A DNA stretch of 64,000 nucleotides, from the NCBI GenBank assembly GCA_946807835.1, contig OX327686.1:6138001-6202000 (forward strand), in the 5' to 3' direction. This document shows positions 1-11,758 of the stretch, in pieces. Below the pieces are notes generated by a model. That model was not told where the DNA came from, did not search any database, and saw only the letters and a program-made list of their open reading frames with translations. The stretch's first letter is position 1, and every line of letters begins with the position of its first letter. A program made the position numbers and the translations under genes. This DNA is from Ailanthus altissimus (lineage: Eukaryota > Streptophyta > Magnoliopsida > Sapindales > Simaroubaceae).

Positions 1-191
1 AAACCTAGAATGTTGACAACAACAACCCAGACAAGATACAACCAACAAAACCCACATGCTTACAACAATAATATAAAATAATTTAAACAAATTTATCATA
101 ACTAGAAAAAATAAATAAATAACTCAAAACTCTATTCTATCAAATTCACATGCACAGAAAAAAACAACATTCTTTATTTACCTTATACGAA

Positions 192-415
192 TTCAAAACA
201 TCATTGGGGACCAAAAGCATTCCATGAGAAAAATAAAAATAAAAAATCAAACTACAAAACTACAACAACATAAGGGATCATATGCATGCCTTGAAAAAAC
301 AAAAAAAAAAAAAAATACAAACAACATTAGAGACCACATGCATGTCTCGAAAAACAAAAAAAAAACAAAAATTATACACATCTGGAACCACATGCATGCC
401 CTAGAAATGAACATG
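192..415. repeat. Short degenerate minisatellite around CATGCATG
   Basis: Four loose units, each with a 'gggacca..catgcatgcc' core followed by an A-rich tract, near 205, 270, 335 and 390, spaced about 60-70 bp. The open frame across it is only a by-product of the A-rich repeat. A 24-bp phrase (tttaaacaacatcccaattt core) is also repeated near 505 and 580. Confidence 0.5.
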
Positions 416-759
416 CTACCTCATAAACTAAGTACAAAAAAAAAAAAGGAATTGAAAATAATATCCAACACAAAAGAATGTCTCAGAAAGCAAAATTTAT
501 TAATTTATTTAAACAACATCCCAATTTGTGCAAAAAATAACAATAAAAAAGTTAGGGTTTAAAAAAAAAATACCTGAAATTTATTTAAACAACATCCCAA
601 TTTATTTTTTTCCACTTCCATACAAAAACAATGATGCTTCTTGAGACAATAATGGAGCACGATTTGCAAATTTTCAAAATAACAATTTTGAAAGTGACAA
701 GAGAGATGCAAGAGATAAAAGTTAAGAAAATGACTAAGTGTAGAGGCTTTGGTTGTTTC

Positions 760-1165
760 TCATGTTTAGCATATGAAACGACGACATTTCAGCTTAACAA
801 AAAAAACCCTAGAAAAACATCGTTTCTTAATTACAATAATGTCACACAAACATCGTTTTGCTTAGCAACCTGTTTGCTAGGTGACATCATTTTTGGCTTT
901 TTCAATTTTAAATAATCTTAAACCAAAACAACGCCATTTTTAGTACTAGCTCAAACCCACATGACGTCGTTTTTTTGTCCGAACACCACGGAAACCAACA
1001 TCATTTTTAACTATAGAAATAAAAATAATAATTAAAACTTGTAAAAACTACATCGTTTCATAACTACGCAAATACGACAATGTAATGATAGCTACGAAAA
1101 ATTAAAAAAAAATTCAAAACTAAATAAAATTACAAAACGATGTCGTTTTGATAGAGTTAAAAATC
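760..1165. repeat. Cluster of ACGTCGTTTT / AAACATCGTTT motifs
   Basis: Variants of a short near-palindromic motif (cgacgacattt, catcgtttctt, catcgttttgc, gacgtcgttttt, catcgtttcat, acgatgtcgttttg) recur every 40-80 bp in otherwise AT-rich DNA. It may be a decayed minisatellite or a transposon subterminal region. No gene is evident in positions 1-1946. Confidence 0.4.
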
Positions 1166-1239
1166 CAAATAGGCGCTGTCTTTTTAAACACCAATAATTA
1201 GGAAAAAAAAAAACTAATACTTGTCCCTATAATAAGAAA

Positions 1240-1475
1240 AAGCTATTGTTGAATAAAAAATTTAAACAATTCTCAAGTTAATTAGTTAAATTTATTTTTT
1301 ATGTGAAATTATTTGGTTAAAATTAGTCAAGTAAAGATTAAAAAAAAACTAAAAAAATACTAGAGATACAATAATTTAGTCCAATTCAAATTTACATTCA
1401 TTTCACCGAATTTAATGAATTTACTCATATATATTATTTAATAATTATTTTACAGTAGCAATACAAGGCATGAAA
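1240..1475. repeat. Diverged direct repeat R1 (left copy)
   Basis: Reads closely like 6780-6990. Shared blocks include 'atttcaccgaa', 'agtagcaatacaag' and the preceding AT-rich text in the same order. It may be part of an old long terminal repeat; see the paired R2 repeats at 4365 and 7021. Confidence 0.5.
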
Positions 1476-1946
1476 TGATTCGACCTGATTTTTTTTAAGC
1501 TTAGAAAGGATTGTGATTCTAACTGCTGCTACTTTTGAGTAAAATTAATTAAAAAAAAAAATTCACTTAAAATTTCTCTATATAAAATAACTTTAAAAAT
1601 TCTTTCTCTTATTACAAGAGAAACCAAATAATAACATTGATGAAATATATCTCCAATAAACACAATTTAAAATATCTCTAAATAAACATCTAATAGATGA
1701 AAGATAAATAAAAATTCTTCCAAACCTCCGTGACCAACCTTATAAATTATAACATTATGTAGATGAAAATGTAGCAACCCGAAGGAGAAAAATGTAGAGA
1801 AAAATAGAGTGAGCACAAACTTTGTGAGTGAAATTTTTTTTTACTAATTTTTTTTATTTTATCATTTGTTAACTATACTAATATATTGTAGAAGAATCAT
1901 TTTAGGATACTCTAAAATTCACAGATGCAATATTTAATAAAAAAAT

Positions 1947-2240
1947 TATGTAATTGAAAATCTTATAAAATTCTTCTTTTATTTATGTAATTGAAAACCT
2001 CATAAAATTTCTCTTTTATCTATATTGCTGAAAATCTCATAAATTTTTTTTTTATCTATATAATTAAAAGTTTTATAAAATTCTCATTTGTCTATGTAAC
2101 TAAAAATTTTATAAAATTATTTTTTATCTATGTAATTGAAAGCCTTATAAACTTCTCATTTGTCTATGTAGTTAAAATCTTATAAAATTTTATTTTTTGT
2201 ATATAGCTGAAAACTTTATAAAATTCTTATTTATCTATTA
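1947..2240. repeat. 36-37 bp minisatellite, about 8 copies
   Basis: The phrase 'tatgtaattgaaaa..ttataaaattct' recurs with starts at 1947, 1984, 2021, 2057, 2093, 2129, 2165 and about 2200, so the period is 35-37 bp. Copies differ by a few substitutions. It has no coding potential. Confidence 0.85.
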
Positions 2241-4360
2241 ATAATTATTGAGTTGATAAATTAAAAACTATGCTAGTAACCTAAAATACACACTAAACAA
2301 GTACCAAAAGGAATAACTAGTCATTATACATTCGGTGTATCTACTAACACATGGGCAGTGCGAATATAATAAATTGGCCATACACCTAATGACACTACAT
2401 TGTATAGGCAGAGTAATTACAATTTATCATACACACATGCACAGAGTTATACTTTCAAAGAGTTAGGCATTTAAACACACAGTTCAAAATTTCGGTATAT
2501 GCCTGAGCGGGTTCTAAAGACCTGTATTTGAATTTGTAACTAAATATGGTAGGATACATGCAATGTGATTTAAAACTAATAACTTAAATAAGATTTTTAT
2601 AATTAATATATAGCTATAATTTATTTAGTAATAATTTATGCTGATTAAAAAAATAAGAATGAGAATTCTGAAATAATTAGACAATTAAGAACATTAATTA
2701 ACAAACAATCTCACTTATAAATGAAATGGGCAGATTTCCGAAACATGAGTCAGAAACCTTATTTACCTTAAAGTAGAATTTTAAATCACTTCAGAAAATT
2801 TGTTAGGACAAATTCATTACATTATAACCAAAACTTCGGTCACTAGATTTTCAACATTAATAAATATTTTGAACGCATAGAAAAAAATATAGATTTTTTT
2901 CAACATAAAACGTCGTTGCTTCTCATGGATGGTCTTTAAGTATTTGGTTTCATGTGAAATTATATTTATGGTCTAGAAAAGCAAAATAATAAATTATTCA
3001 CGTTATAAATTTTACTGAACTTTATCTTATGAAATTATTTATTATTTATGCCGTATAATTAAGAATCATAGTTAGACTAAAATAAATAGCTAAAATTAAC
3101 ATACATAGTACAATTATGTATACGTAAAATATATATTTATCACTACTTAATCATTTGAAATAATAAAGTATAAATGTAATGATAAAATTATTTATTGTAC
3201 AAAACACATAATAATAGCTACTATACATGGCAGTAAATTACATAAAATAATTTTTGAAACCATATGCATTTATTATTATTATTATTATTACTTTGCTATA
3301 GTTTACATTTATTACGCAAATGTATTTTACTATCATAAAGAAATAGAGAGCAAATTAAATTACTTCTTAAATTTCAAATAGAAATTGATAATCATAGTCT
3401 ATAGAACAGGTGAAATCATATATAGAAACTTCATTAAGTAATCATTCGAATTCGGGAAGGCAATTTTTGTTAGCTTTTACAGTGGTAATAAAACTTTAAA
3501 ATAGTAACCTTAGATTTGATATAATTTATTATTATGCTAAATAAAATCACGAAATCATGGCGGTTTCCAGGATTCACCGAACAACTTTCTATCTTGTTAT
3601 ACATCTAACATGATTTTACAACTTGGTTTAATAATATATAATAACCACTCCTGTGATAACAAAAATCTTCCATAATTCTTCGTCTAAAATACTCAAATAC
3701 GCATAAACTTTCATAACAAAATAAAGTGGTAGAGTTTTATTAAATCAGAAAAACAAAACTCATCTTTTTTTAAAAAAATATAACTATACAAAAAATAAAT
3801 TTAATACAGAGTTTCACTCACCATTCAAATAGTTTAATCCTGGTTTGTTTCAAATTCTTCTCTTTGTCTAGAGTTGGTTTTCTCCCCTCCACAAACCACG
3901 TCTCAGTTTTTTAACCCACAATTACTTCTTTTTCCACTAATCACTTTAGTCTTCTTTATTTTTTTCACACACGTCTTCTACCCTTTTTTTTTTTCACACT
4001 TCCTTCTTCTTCTCAATCTCTCTAAACCCACCTACTTTCTCTCTCACGTTTCCTCCTTCCTCTTTCTCTTATTATTATTATTTATTTTTTAAAATAAAAA
4101 TGTGCTCTTCAAAATCACGCTCTTTCAAATTATAAAACTGTTCTTTTTTTTTTTTTTTTTAATTTCCTTATCTTAAACCATACCATCATATTATCTATCA
4201 AATTCAAAAGCAAAGATAATTGTTCAAAATTTTGAATTTTCAAAATACTTCAAGTTTTAAAAAAATATAAGTTTTATAAGGCATGACCATTACACAAAAA
4301 AAATTAGAGGGGAAGAGGAAAAAAATCATGCAAAGCTATAGTAATCAAATTGGGATGACC
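2241..4360. other. AT-rich spacer, no gene recognised
   Basis: I see no conserved open reading frame. A short ATT microsatellite lies near 3270-3292, and a pyrimidine-rich stretch occupies about 3860-4080. If the R1/R2 repeats are one split repeat, this stretch would be the material inserted between them. Confidence 0.5.
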
Positions 4361-4364
4361 TCCT

Positions 4365-4590
4365 TTTATAGGTGTTGTGGATTTAGTGATAAAGTCTTGA
4401 TAGGAATATAATTAATCATTAATTCCTTTATTTAAGAGATATTAATTCTCTCATTAATTCTATATTTTAAGGGATAATTATTTTCTTATCAATTTTACGA
4501 TTTTAAGAATAATAATTCTTTCGTTAAATTCTTAAAAAGGAATAAGGATCACCTTTTTAGATTTAAGGTTAACCTTGAAATTCTGGGGAG
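4365..4590. repeat. Diverged direct repeat R2 (left copy)
   Basis: Matches 7021-7225 in order: 'aggaatataatt.atcattaattc', 'atattaattctc', 'taagggataa', 'ttcgttaaattc', then a 'gacc/cacctttt' block. At the right-hand location R1 and R2 are adjacent; here they are separated by 2.9 kb. Confidence 0.5.
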
Positions 4591-4859
4591 AACATAAGTC
4601 TTTCAGTTTCAATGTTAACTTGTTGATACTTAATATTATATTATAATTTGGGCGGAAAGATTTAATCTCGAATTTCGAGTCTATCTTAGAGTACTCGGGT
4701 AATAAGAGTCCACGACCTATTATAACCTTGTGCTCGGAGTAAATTTAATTAATTTATATGTGCTCGAATTAGTTTGTACCTCAAATTTTGGAGAGTTTGT
4801 AGTTGCATCGATATAGGCTTAATTTGACCAAGGATTTCTCGAGTGTCTACATGATTGTA

Positions 4860-5965
4860 ATTAAGAAGGTATATGCAGGCTAGGTAAAGGCTTATATGGC
4901 CTCGGTGAGGGCTTACGTGTCCCCAGTCTTAGATGAACTCGGGATTCTAAGCATTCATAGGGGTTTCTTGGTTTGCAACCATACCTAATCGCCTTGCTGG
5001 TCCTCGGGACTTATAGGGTGGACGGCCTTAGAGATAGCTTACATGCTCAGCCTTGATAAGGGCTTACGATGGCCTTATGGATGACTTAAGTGCTCAGCCT
5101 TAGTGAAAGCTTAAGTATTTAGACTTTGTGAGAGTTTAAGTGATTGGCCTCGGGAAGAGCTTATGTTGTTAGGCTCGATGAGAGCTTAGGTGGTTGAGCT
5201 CAGTAAGAGAATAAGTGATCGAGTTTGGTGAAAGCTTAAGTGATTGGCTTCGGAGTCCTCGATGAGAGCTTAGGTGGTTGAGCTCAGTAAGAGAATAAGT
5301 GATCGATTTTGGTGAAAGTTTAAGTGATTGGCCTCGGAGTCCTCGATGAGAGCTTAGGTGTTTTGGCTTATACAAAGCTTAAGTGTCCAGTTTCGGGGAG
5401 AGCTTAAGTGGTCGAACTCAGGGAGAGTTTAGATGCTCAGATTCAATGAGAGCTTAAGTGGTCAAGCTAGGTGAGAGCTTAGGTGGTCGACTTCAAGGCA
5501 GATGTATATAGGCAGACTTATATGATCAACCTTGAGAAGGACTTATGTGGTCAATCTTAGGGTGGATTTATGTGATTGACCTCAAGGCGGACTTATGTGG
5601 TCAGCCTCAGGGAAAACTTTAGATGGTTGACCTCGAGGCAGACTTATGTGGTTGGCCTCATGACGAATTTACATGCTCAGCCTTGAGGCGGACTTAGGTG
5701 GTCAGCCTTAGGGTAGACTTATGTGGTGGGCCTTAAGGCAAACTTATTTAGTTGGTCTTAAAGCGAACTTATGTGGTTGACCTTAAGGTAAACTTATGTG
5801 GTCAGTCTCGTTGAGGAATTAGATGGTTAATATCGAGCGGACTTATATGGTTGGCCTCGAGGCAGGGAGGACTTACATGGTCAGCTTTAAGTTGGACTTA
5901 GGTTGTCAACCTCAGGCAAGAGGTACATGGTCGGCCTTTACGTTCATCCTGAGGTGGACTTATAT
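4860..5965. repeat. Degenerate minisatellite, period about 38 bp, with an 84-bp higher-order unit
   Basis: The phrase 'gacttatgtggtcagcctcgaggcg' and variants recur about every 36-40 bp for roughly 1.1 kb. Inside it an 84-bp block is duplicated almost exactly, with starts at 5175, 5259 and 5343 (the last partial). It is more GC-rich than its surroundings. Short open frames here repeat the same peptide and are not credible genes. Confidence 0.85.
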
Positions 5966-6254
5966 GCTAGGCCTCAGAGATGAGGTTGACGGCTTTGATA
6001 AGGAGATTCTCGAATTTGTAAAAGGCTAATTTTTGTTGGGATCCTATCTGAAAACTTTCAAAAATATGCTGGCCAAAACTGTAAAATTTTAAAACTAAGG
6101 GGCGAGATGAGAAAAGCCAAGTAATGCCATATTTTTTATGGTTTCTTCTTGCGTTGCATAGCTCTGCTATTTTTTTTAACCCGTGCATGGCTTTTCTTTC
6201 TCTTCTTGCTTTACTTGTTCTTCTTCTTCTTTTTTTCAATTAAAAACTTTTCTT

Positions 6255-6430
6255 CACTCGAGGAGACACATTTATCTTCCTTGTTTTTATCTCACCCGAG
6301 GAGATGTCATCCACTCTTGATTTTTTTTAGTTCACTTAAGGAGACATCTTTCTCATCTTTTTTTTAATCTCACATAAGGAGATGTTATCCACTCTAAATT
6401 TTTTTTTAGTTCAGCTAAGGAGAGGTCAGT
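6255..6430. repeat. Tandem 'aggagatgtcatccactc' repeats
   Basis: The phrase 'gaggagatgtcatccactc..ttttttagttcac' recurs near 6257, 6298, 6340, 6375 and 6418, alternating two unit types with a period of 35-45 bp each. It lies in a pyrimidine-rich stretch. No gene is evident. Confidence 0.55.
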
Positions 6431-6779
6431 TCTCTTTTGCAATGCCTTCTTTTTTTGTGGCAAAAAACACTGGCAATTCGTCCTCTTCCTTTTTTAAGGT
6501 GACAAAAAATATTAGGAGTTCATTCTCTCCCTTTTTCTTCAGTGACAAAGATTGTTCTTCTACAAAATCAATTTTAAAAAAAAAATTGAAAGATTAGCGT
6601 CAATTTCTTTTAATCGAGATGAATTAATTTTACATCTCACAAAAAAATTTGTATAAAAATAAGACATATCATCATAAAATTAAACATTAACATATAAATT
6701 TATATATTAATCAAAATCAGAAACTTATCTTTGAATCATTAATTTTCATGATTTTTTATTATATTTTTCACAGATAGCG

Positions 6780-6990
6780 TCTAATTAATAACTAAAAAAT
6801 TTGGACAATTTTTAAGTTAATAAGTTAAAATTATTTTTTTATAAGAATTATTTAGTTAAGACTAACAAAGTAAAAATAAGGAGACAAAAGGACACGGAAA
6901 TTTAGCTCAATTTAAATTTACGTCTATTTCACCGAACTTAATGAATTCAGTCATATAACCATTACAGTAGCAATACAAGACATTATGACC
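6780..6990. repeat. Diverged direct repeat R1 (right copy)
   Basis: Counterpart of 1240-1475. Here it is followed directly by the R2 copy, suggesting that R1 and R2 were once one unit of about 450 bp. Confidence 0.5.
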
Positions 6991-7020
6991 ATTATAGAGA
7001 AAAAAAATAATGAGAGAGGA

Positions 7021-7225
7021 GGTGTTGTGAGGCTTAGTAGTAGTTCTTTTAGGAATATAATTTATCATTAATTCTTTATTTAAAGGATATTAATTCTCAT
7101 AAATTTAAGGGATAACGATTTTCTGGTCAATTCTAAGATTTTACAATAATAATTTTCTCGTTAAATTCCTAAGATAATGACCCTTTTTAAGTTTAGAGAT
7201 GACCCTGAAATCTAAAGGAACATTA
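7021..7225. repeat. Diverged direct repeat R2 (right copy)
   Basis: Counterpart of 4365-4590, separated from it by about 2.66 kb. The rest, up to 7.79 kb, is AT-rich promoter/5' flank of the PRCC-like gene with no further feature that I can support. Confidence 0.5.
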
Positions 7226-7794
7226 TTGATAACATTATGACTATTTTATATATAAAATATATTTGTTTTAAATTGTTAGTATCGTTTAAATATTTAATTA
7301 GCTATTAATATAAATATAAAAAATTAATAATATATACATATTCAACCAACAATATAATTATGAGAAATCACAAGAGTATAATTATTTTGTACTAGGATAT
7401 TAAATATTGTAAGCTCCTAAGTTGACACAAATTGCATTTTGATGGTAGTTTTGATTTTAATTACATTATCACCTTATTTTTTAAAATTAAAAATATAAAA
7501 ATGCTCAATTTTTAAAGATTTTAATTATTTATACGACAAAATAATTATAATTATGAGAATATTTTTATTTTTTCAATTAAATAGAAGGGTGACAGTATAA
7601 TTAAATCAAAATCGCCGATAAAAGATAATTTGTGCTAACCTCAGGGGTGACATTGTTAATACCCCTCCATAAGGCAATATAAACGGAGTCCTTTTCATAG
7701 TCGAATAATTGATCTGCGATAACCCTACAAAAACGGAACAATTTCTCCCAAAACCGAAAGCAAAACTCTCTTGTTTCTCTTTGCGCTAATTGTA

Positions 7795-10417
7795 ATGGAG
7801 TCTCTGGTAGCCAACTACGCCTCTTCAGACGAAGAAGAAGAGCAACAGCAACAACAAAAGCAAAGCACATCTTCATCTTCAACAAAAGCAGCAGCTTCTT
7901 CTCTTTTATCGTCTCTTCCTCAGCCCAAATCTTCCCCATTATTCTCTTCAATTCCTCAACCGAAACAACCATCCAACAAAAACCCCATCTCAAAAGTCCC
8001 AATTGGAAACAATTTTGAAGATGACGAACAAGTAGAAGCCCACTCTAGAAGACCCACATCGAATTCCAACAAATCAACATCCTCCTCTATTTTCTCCTCG
8101 CTTCCTCAGCCAAAATCCCAAAACTCAGAACAACCATCCCTTGTAGAAAAATCTACCAAAAGGGTTGTTCAATTCAGGCCTCCTATTCAGTCCAACAATT
8201 TCAGCGACGAAGATGACGATGAAGATGAGGAAGAGAAAGAGCAAAAGAGGCGAAACCAATCCCAATTTTTGAGTCAAAATTCTTCAGTGAAATCCTTTTT
8301 ATCGAGCATTCCAGCTCCCAAGAGCTCCGCCACGTTGGGTGTTTTCCCTTCTAGTTCAGGTTCTGGACGAAGATCCATTATTGATACAGAAGTTCCTACT
8401 TCGAGTTCCTACGATTATGGAGCCAAGAACAATGCAGGTGACAATCAAAATATGGTTAATTATGCTAGTTATGGCGTGGGTAGTGATCAAAATGTTAACC
8501 TTGCAAATTATGAACCGGGTGTAGGCCAAAGTGTAGAGAGTTATGCATCTGATGAAGTGGGTAGTGATCAAAATTTTGTGAATTATGGGAATTATCAATC
8601 GGGTATTGATCAGAACGTTCATAGTGGTGATGCTTCTGGTTATGTGGATTATAGTAGTTATCAATCGGGTACTGATCAAAGTTTTCCTAGTGTTGATGCT
8701 TCTGGTTATGTGAATTATGGTAGTGATAGCTATGGAGATTATAATAATGGTTATGGAGACTATGGGCAATATGGGAGAGTGGCAACTGCGCAAGAGACGG
8801 CTGGGGTGGTTGAGAGTAGCATTAGAATGAAAGGGAAGAGAGGGAGGAATGAGATTCCAATAGAAATAGTGGAAGTGAAACAGGATGAGTTGATAAAGGA
8901 TCGGCCGAGGGAGGACCAGGTTAAGTCAACTGGCATTGCATTTGGCCCTGCTTATCAGGTAATTACCTCTGATGTAGTGTTTGTAGTTTTATATTTTAAA
9001 CATGAATATGGTTTGTGATTGTACTTGAATTCTTTTTTTCTTTTTTTAATTAAACTGAAATTATTTAATTCTAGTACAGGTGGAGTTCAATTTCTTTTAG
9101 AATATTATGGAATACTGTCATTTTTGTTTGAATTGCTTGTAGAAGAGGGTATTTTAGGTTTTTTCGGTAAGTGCTCAAGAGGAATCACCTAAAAGTAAGA
9201 AAAGAACAATTGGAAAAGGATGATTTGATTTCAAAGAACTTCTTGTGATGTACTTGTGAATGAGGGGATTTGCCTTATTCATCTATCAAAATTTTAAAAG
9301 AATACAATTAAACTTCGTTAACGTGATCTCATTTAAATTAGTTTGACAAAGATTTGCAATAGTGTTCTTGTGAAAATGTTATAAGAAATTTGAAACCCAA
9401 GTGAATATCATTCTTGCCATTGCTTGTCAATTATTACCCACTAGCACTCGGCTTTTTCATTACATGCAAAATTTGGTGATGAAGTTTGAGACAGCTTTTA
9501 GAGAACATGGAAAATTTGGTGATTAAGTTTGAGACAACTTTTAGAAGATGCGGAAAAGCAGTAATGCTTTAAAGGGTACTGATTTGTGAAGTAACATTTC
9601 ATTAGAATAATATGCAAAATGAGGATACTACAAGAAGTAGATTTCTTTTAAAGAAATTGAAGGGTTTCATGGTGGGATTTTTTTTATGTTGAAACATTAA
9701 GTTGATGCTGGCATCATCCTTTTACCAAAATGAAAAGGAAATGAGTAGAGGATATTAGTCACAGTAGATTGCATGCCATCTCTGATAGCATGAGCACAGT
9801 AGTCACGCACTCAATCTGCTCCTCATTTTCTCTGTAATAATTATTTTTCGTATCTATTTTAGTGATAGGCCTTGATTTCATACGTAGTTAACCAACACAT
9901 CTATGCAGTCACTGTCTATTGCATGCTCAACTAGTTATGATGCATAACCAGGAATGCAGAGATAGAGTACCGAATCCTAAGGCACCAATGGTTCTCAGTG
10001 CCATGGTATTTCTTTCACTTTTGTTTTTTTGAAAGAGGAAGTTTTCTTGATGTGAGCTACAGTTTGTTATCATATCTAGTGTCAAGTTAGTTTTCAAGAA
10101 GTGAATCATCATTATGATTATTATACTTAATGTATTAATTTCTGAGAGTTGGTTGATTGGCAAGTGGCTGATTCTCTGTCTGTATGCATGAATCTTGTTT
10201 TGCTTTTATCAATATTATTTTTATGCCTTATGCATCTATCAATATATTTCTCCTGTAGCCCACTTCAACAAAGGGAAAGCCTTCAAAGCTTCACAAGAGG
10301 AAGCATCAAATCAGTTCTTTATATTTTGATATGAAGCAGAAGGAGATGGAGCTAGCAGAGCGACGTTCTAGGGGTCTCCAGACTAAAGCTCAAACACAAG
10401 GCAAGTATGGGTGGTGA
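7795..10417 (+). CDS. PRCC-family proline-rich protein homologue (2 exons)
   Basis: Coding exons 7795-8958 and 10259-10417; the intron is CAG/gtaatt..ctgtag/CC and joins in phase, giving 440 residues. ATG 7795 is chosen because the open frame upstream begins only with a TTG at 7771. The N-terminus opens MESLVANYASSDEEEE, the low-complexity acidic start usual for the family, followed by Ser/Pro-rich repeats built on 'SSLPQPKS' (about residues 40-115 and 170), an acidic block near 140-155 and a Gly/Tyr/Asp/Gln-rich region (about 205-330) with internal repeats of 'YQSGxDQ..DASGYV'. The C-terminal exon encodes HKRKHQISSLYFDMKQKEME and ends in KYGW; it is the conserved PRCC end. In animals PRCC is a nuclear protein linked to pre-mRNA splicing and mitotic checkpoint factors; a nuclear role here is inferred. 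Retention of the intron would add 20 residues, stop at 9016-9018 and lose the conserved end. Confidence 0.88.
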
Positions 10418-11758
10418 TTTTGAGATTATAGGCCTTCTGTTTTCTTTTATAATTAAAACATGGGATGTCAGCCATTAAGAACACAAGTTTGGTTCCTTTT
10501 TGTTATCGCACTTTATTTTCAAGTATATTTTTTCTTGATAATTGTACTTGTATCTTACGCTGTAAAATTTAGATGTTATCCAAGAAATTAGCTACAAGTT
10601 GAACTAGTGCTGTTTACTGATCCTTTAATGCTGGGTTGTTAATGTAGTACTTTGCTATTAGGACGCAACAGTTATTAAGCGTAAGTGTATGTAACCGATA
10701 TGCTTTTGCGTAATGGGATTCTATTGATGGTATCCGATTAAGTTGTTCCCAAATGAGTTTTTCCGCTTATTTGTTAGCCGGAGAATCCATATTTTGGGCA
10801 GAGGACTTGCACAGAAAGACAAGTAATCTTGAAAGCACAGGTAATAAAAGCTAATTTTTGTCATTCCCGCACCCCAATTATATTAGAGCAGCTGTGCAAC
10901 AGTCGCTGATTTGATTTTAGAGCAGTTGTATGACAGCACCTCAATCCCATAAATAATTTAAAATTTCTTTGGATTCCTTGGTTTTGACTTGAGGTTTGTT
11001 CAAAGCCCAGAAGTGCCTTAGTGTTTTATGCTGCAATGCGAGTTTAGTTGAAGTTATCTACCATCCAACTTGAGATATATCATTTTTCAACGATGCACTC
11101 TACCGATTTGGTGCCTGAATCATACTGCACGATGGAATACAAAAGAAATTACACCATTTTGTACGCACTTGTGAAGCCTGTTTTAAAGCTCTACATGTAA
11201 CCAAACTTCGAGCTAGTATAGAGTAGATACTGCACAATTTGAAGACAAAGTTCAAAGCTATAAGTATCTCCAGTAAACAGGCTGTTGGTAGCCCAAAAAA
11301 TATACTTGATAAATAGTTCACTAAAGTTCACAAAGAACGTCTGTAATTCAAACCAACAAGATAGAAGTCACCATCACTGAGGACGGAGCAATAACATAAC
11401 GTGTTCTGTTTGTTGGGTGAGAAACATAAATCGAGTGGCTGATACAAACATGGCCCAGCTGCTATTTATAATGCACAAATCAAAATAGACACTGATACAG
11501 AGAATCTACAGTAATATAAAAATAACAGCCTTTCCCATCTACAGGCCACTGTGTCAGTATGCATAGGTTCGCACAACAATCTTTTCGAGTAAAGAGGTGA
11601 GATACGTCACAACCTTCCTAGCAGTAACTATATGATACATGTACAAAACAGTTCTTATGATAAACAAAAAAAAAACTGGTATTTCTCTCTCTCCAATACT
11701 AACATATGTACTGATTTTGACAAGCTATACCACATACAACCTCATCAGCTCAGAATTA
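10418..11758. other. Intergenic spacer between convergent PRCC-like and LIG4 genes
   Basis: It contains the 3' UTRs of both genes. Short open frames here show no recognisable domain. I see no RNA gene or repeat. Confidence 0.6.

Noticed and set aside
4860..5965. CRISPR-like array
   Set aside because: The units are degenerate and contiguous, without conserved repeats separating unique spacers, and the DNA is plant nuclear. It is a minisatellite.
7771..7794. Upstream start for the PRCC-like protein at 7771
   Set aside because: The codon there is TTG; the first ATG in frame is 7795 and gives the family's usual MESLVANY start.
8356..8793. 145-codon minus-strand frame opposite PRCC exon 1
   Set aside because: A low-complexity Ile/Thr peptide produced by the antisense of Tyr/Gly/Asp repeats; it has no start context or homologue.
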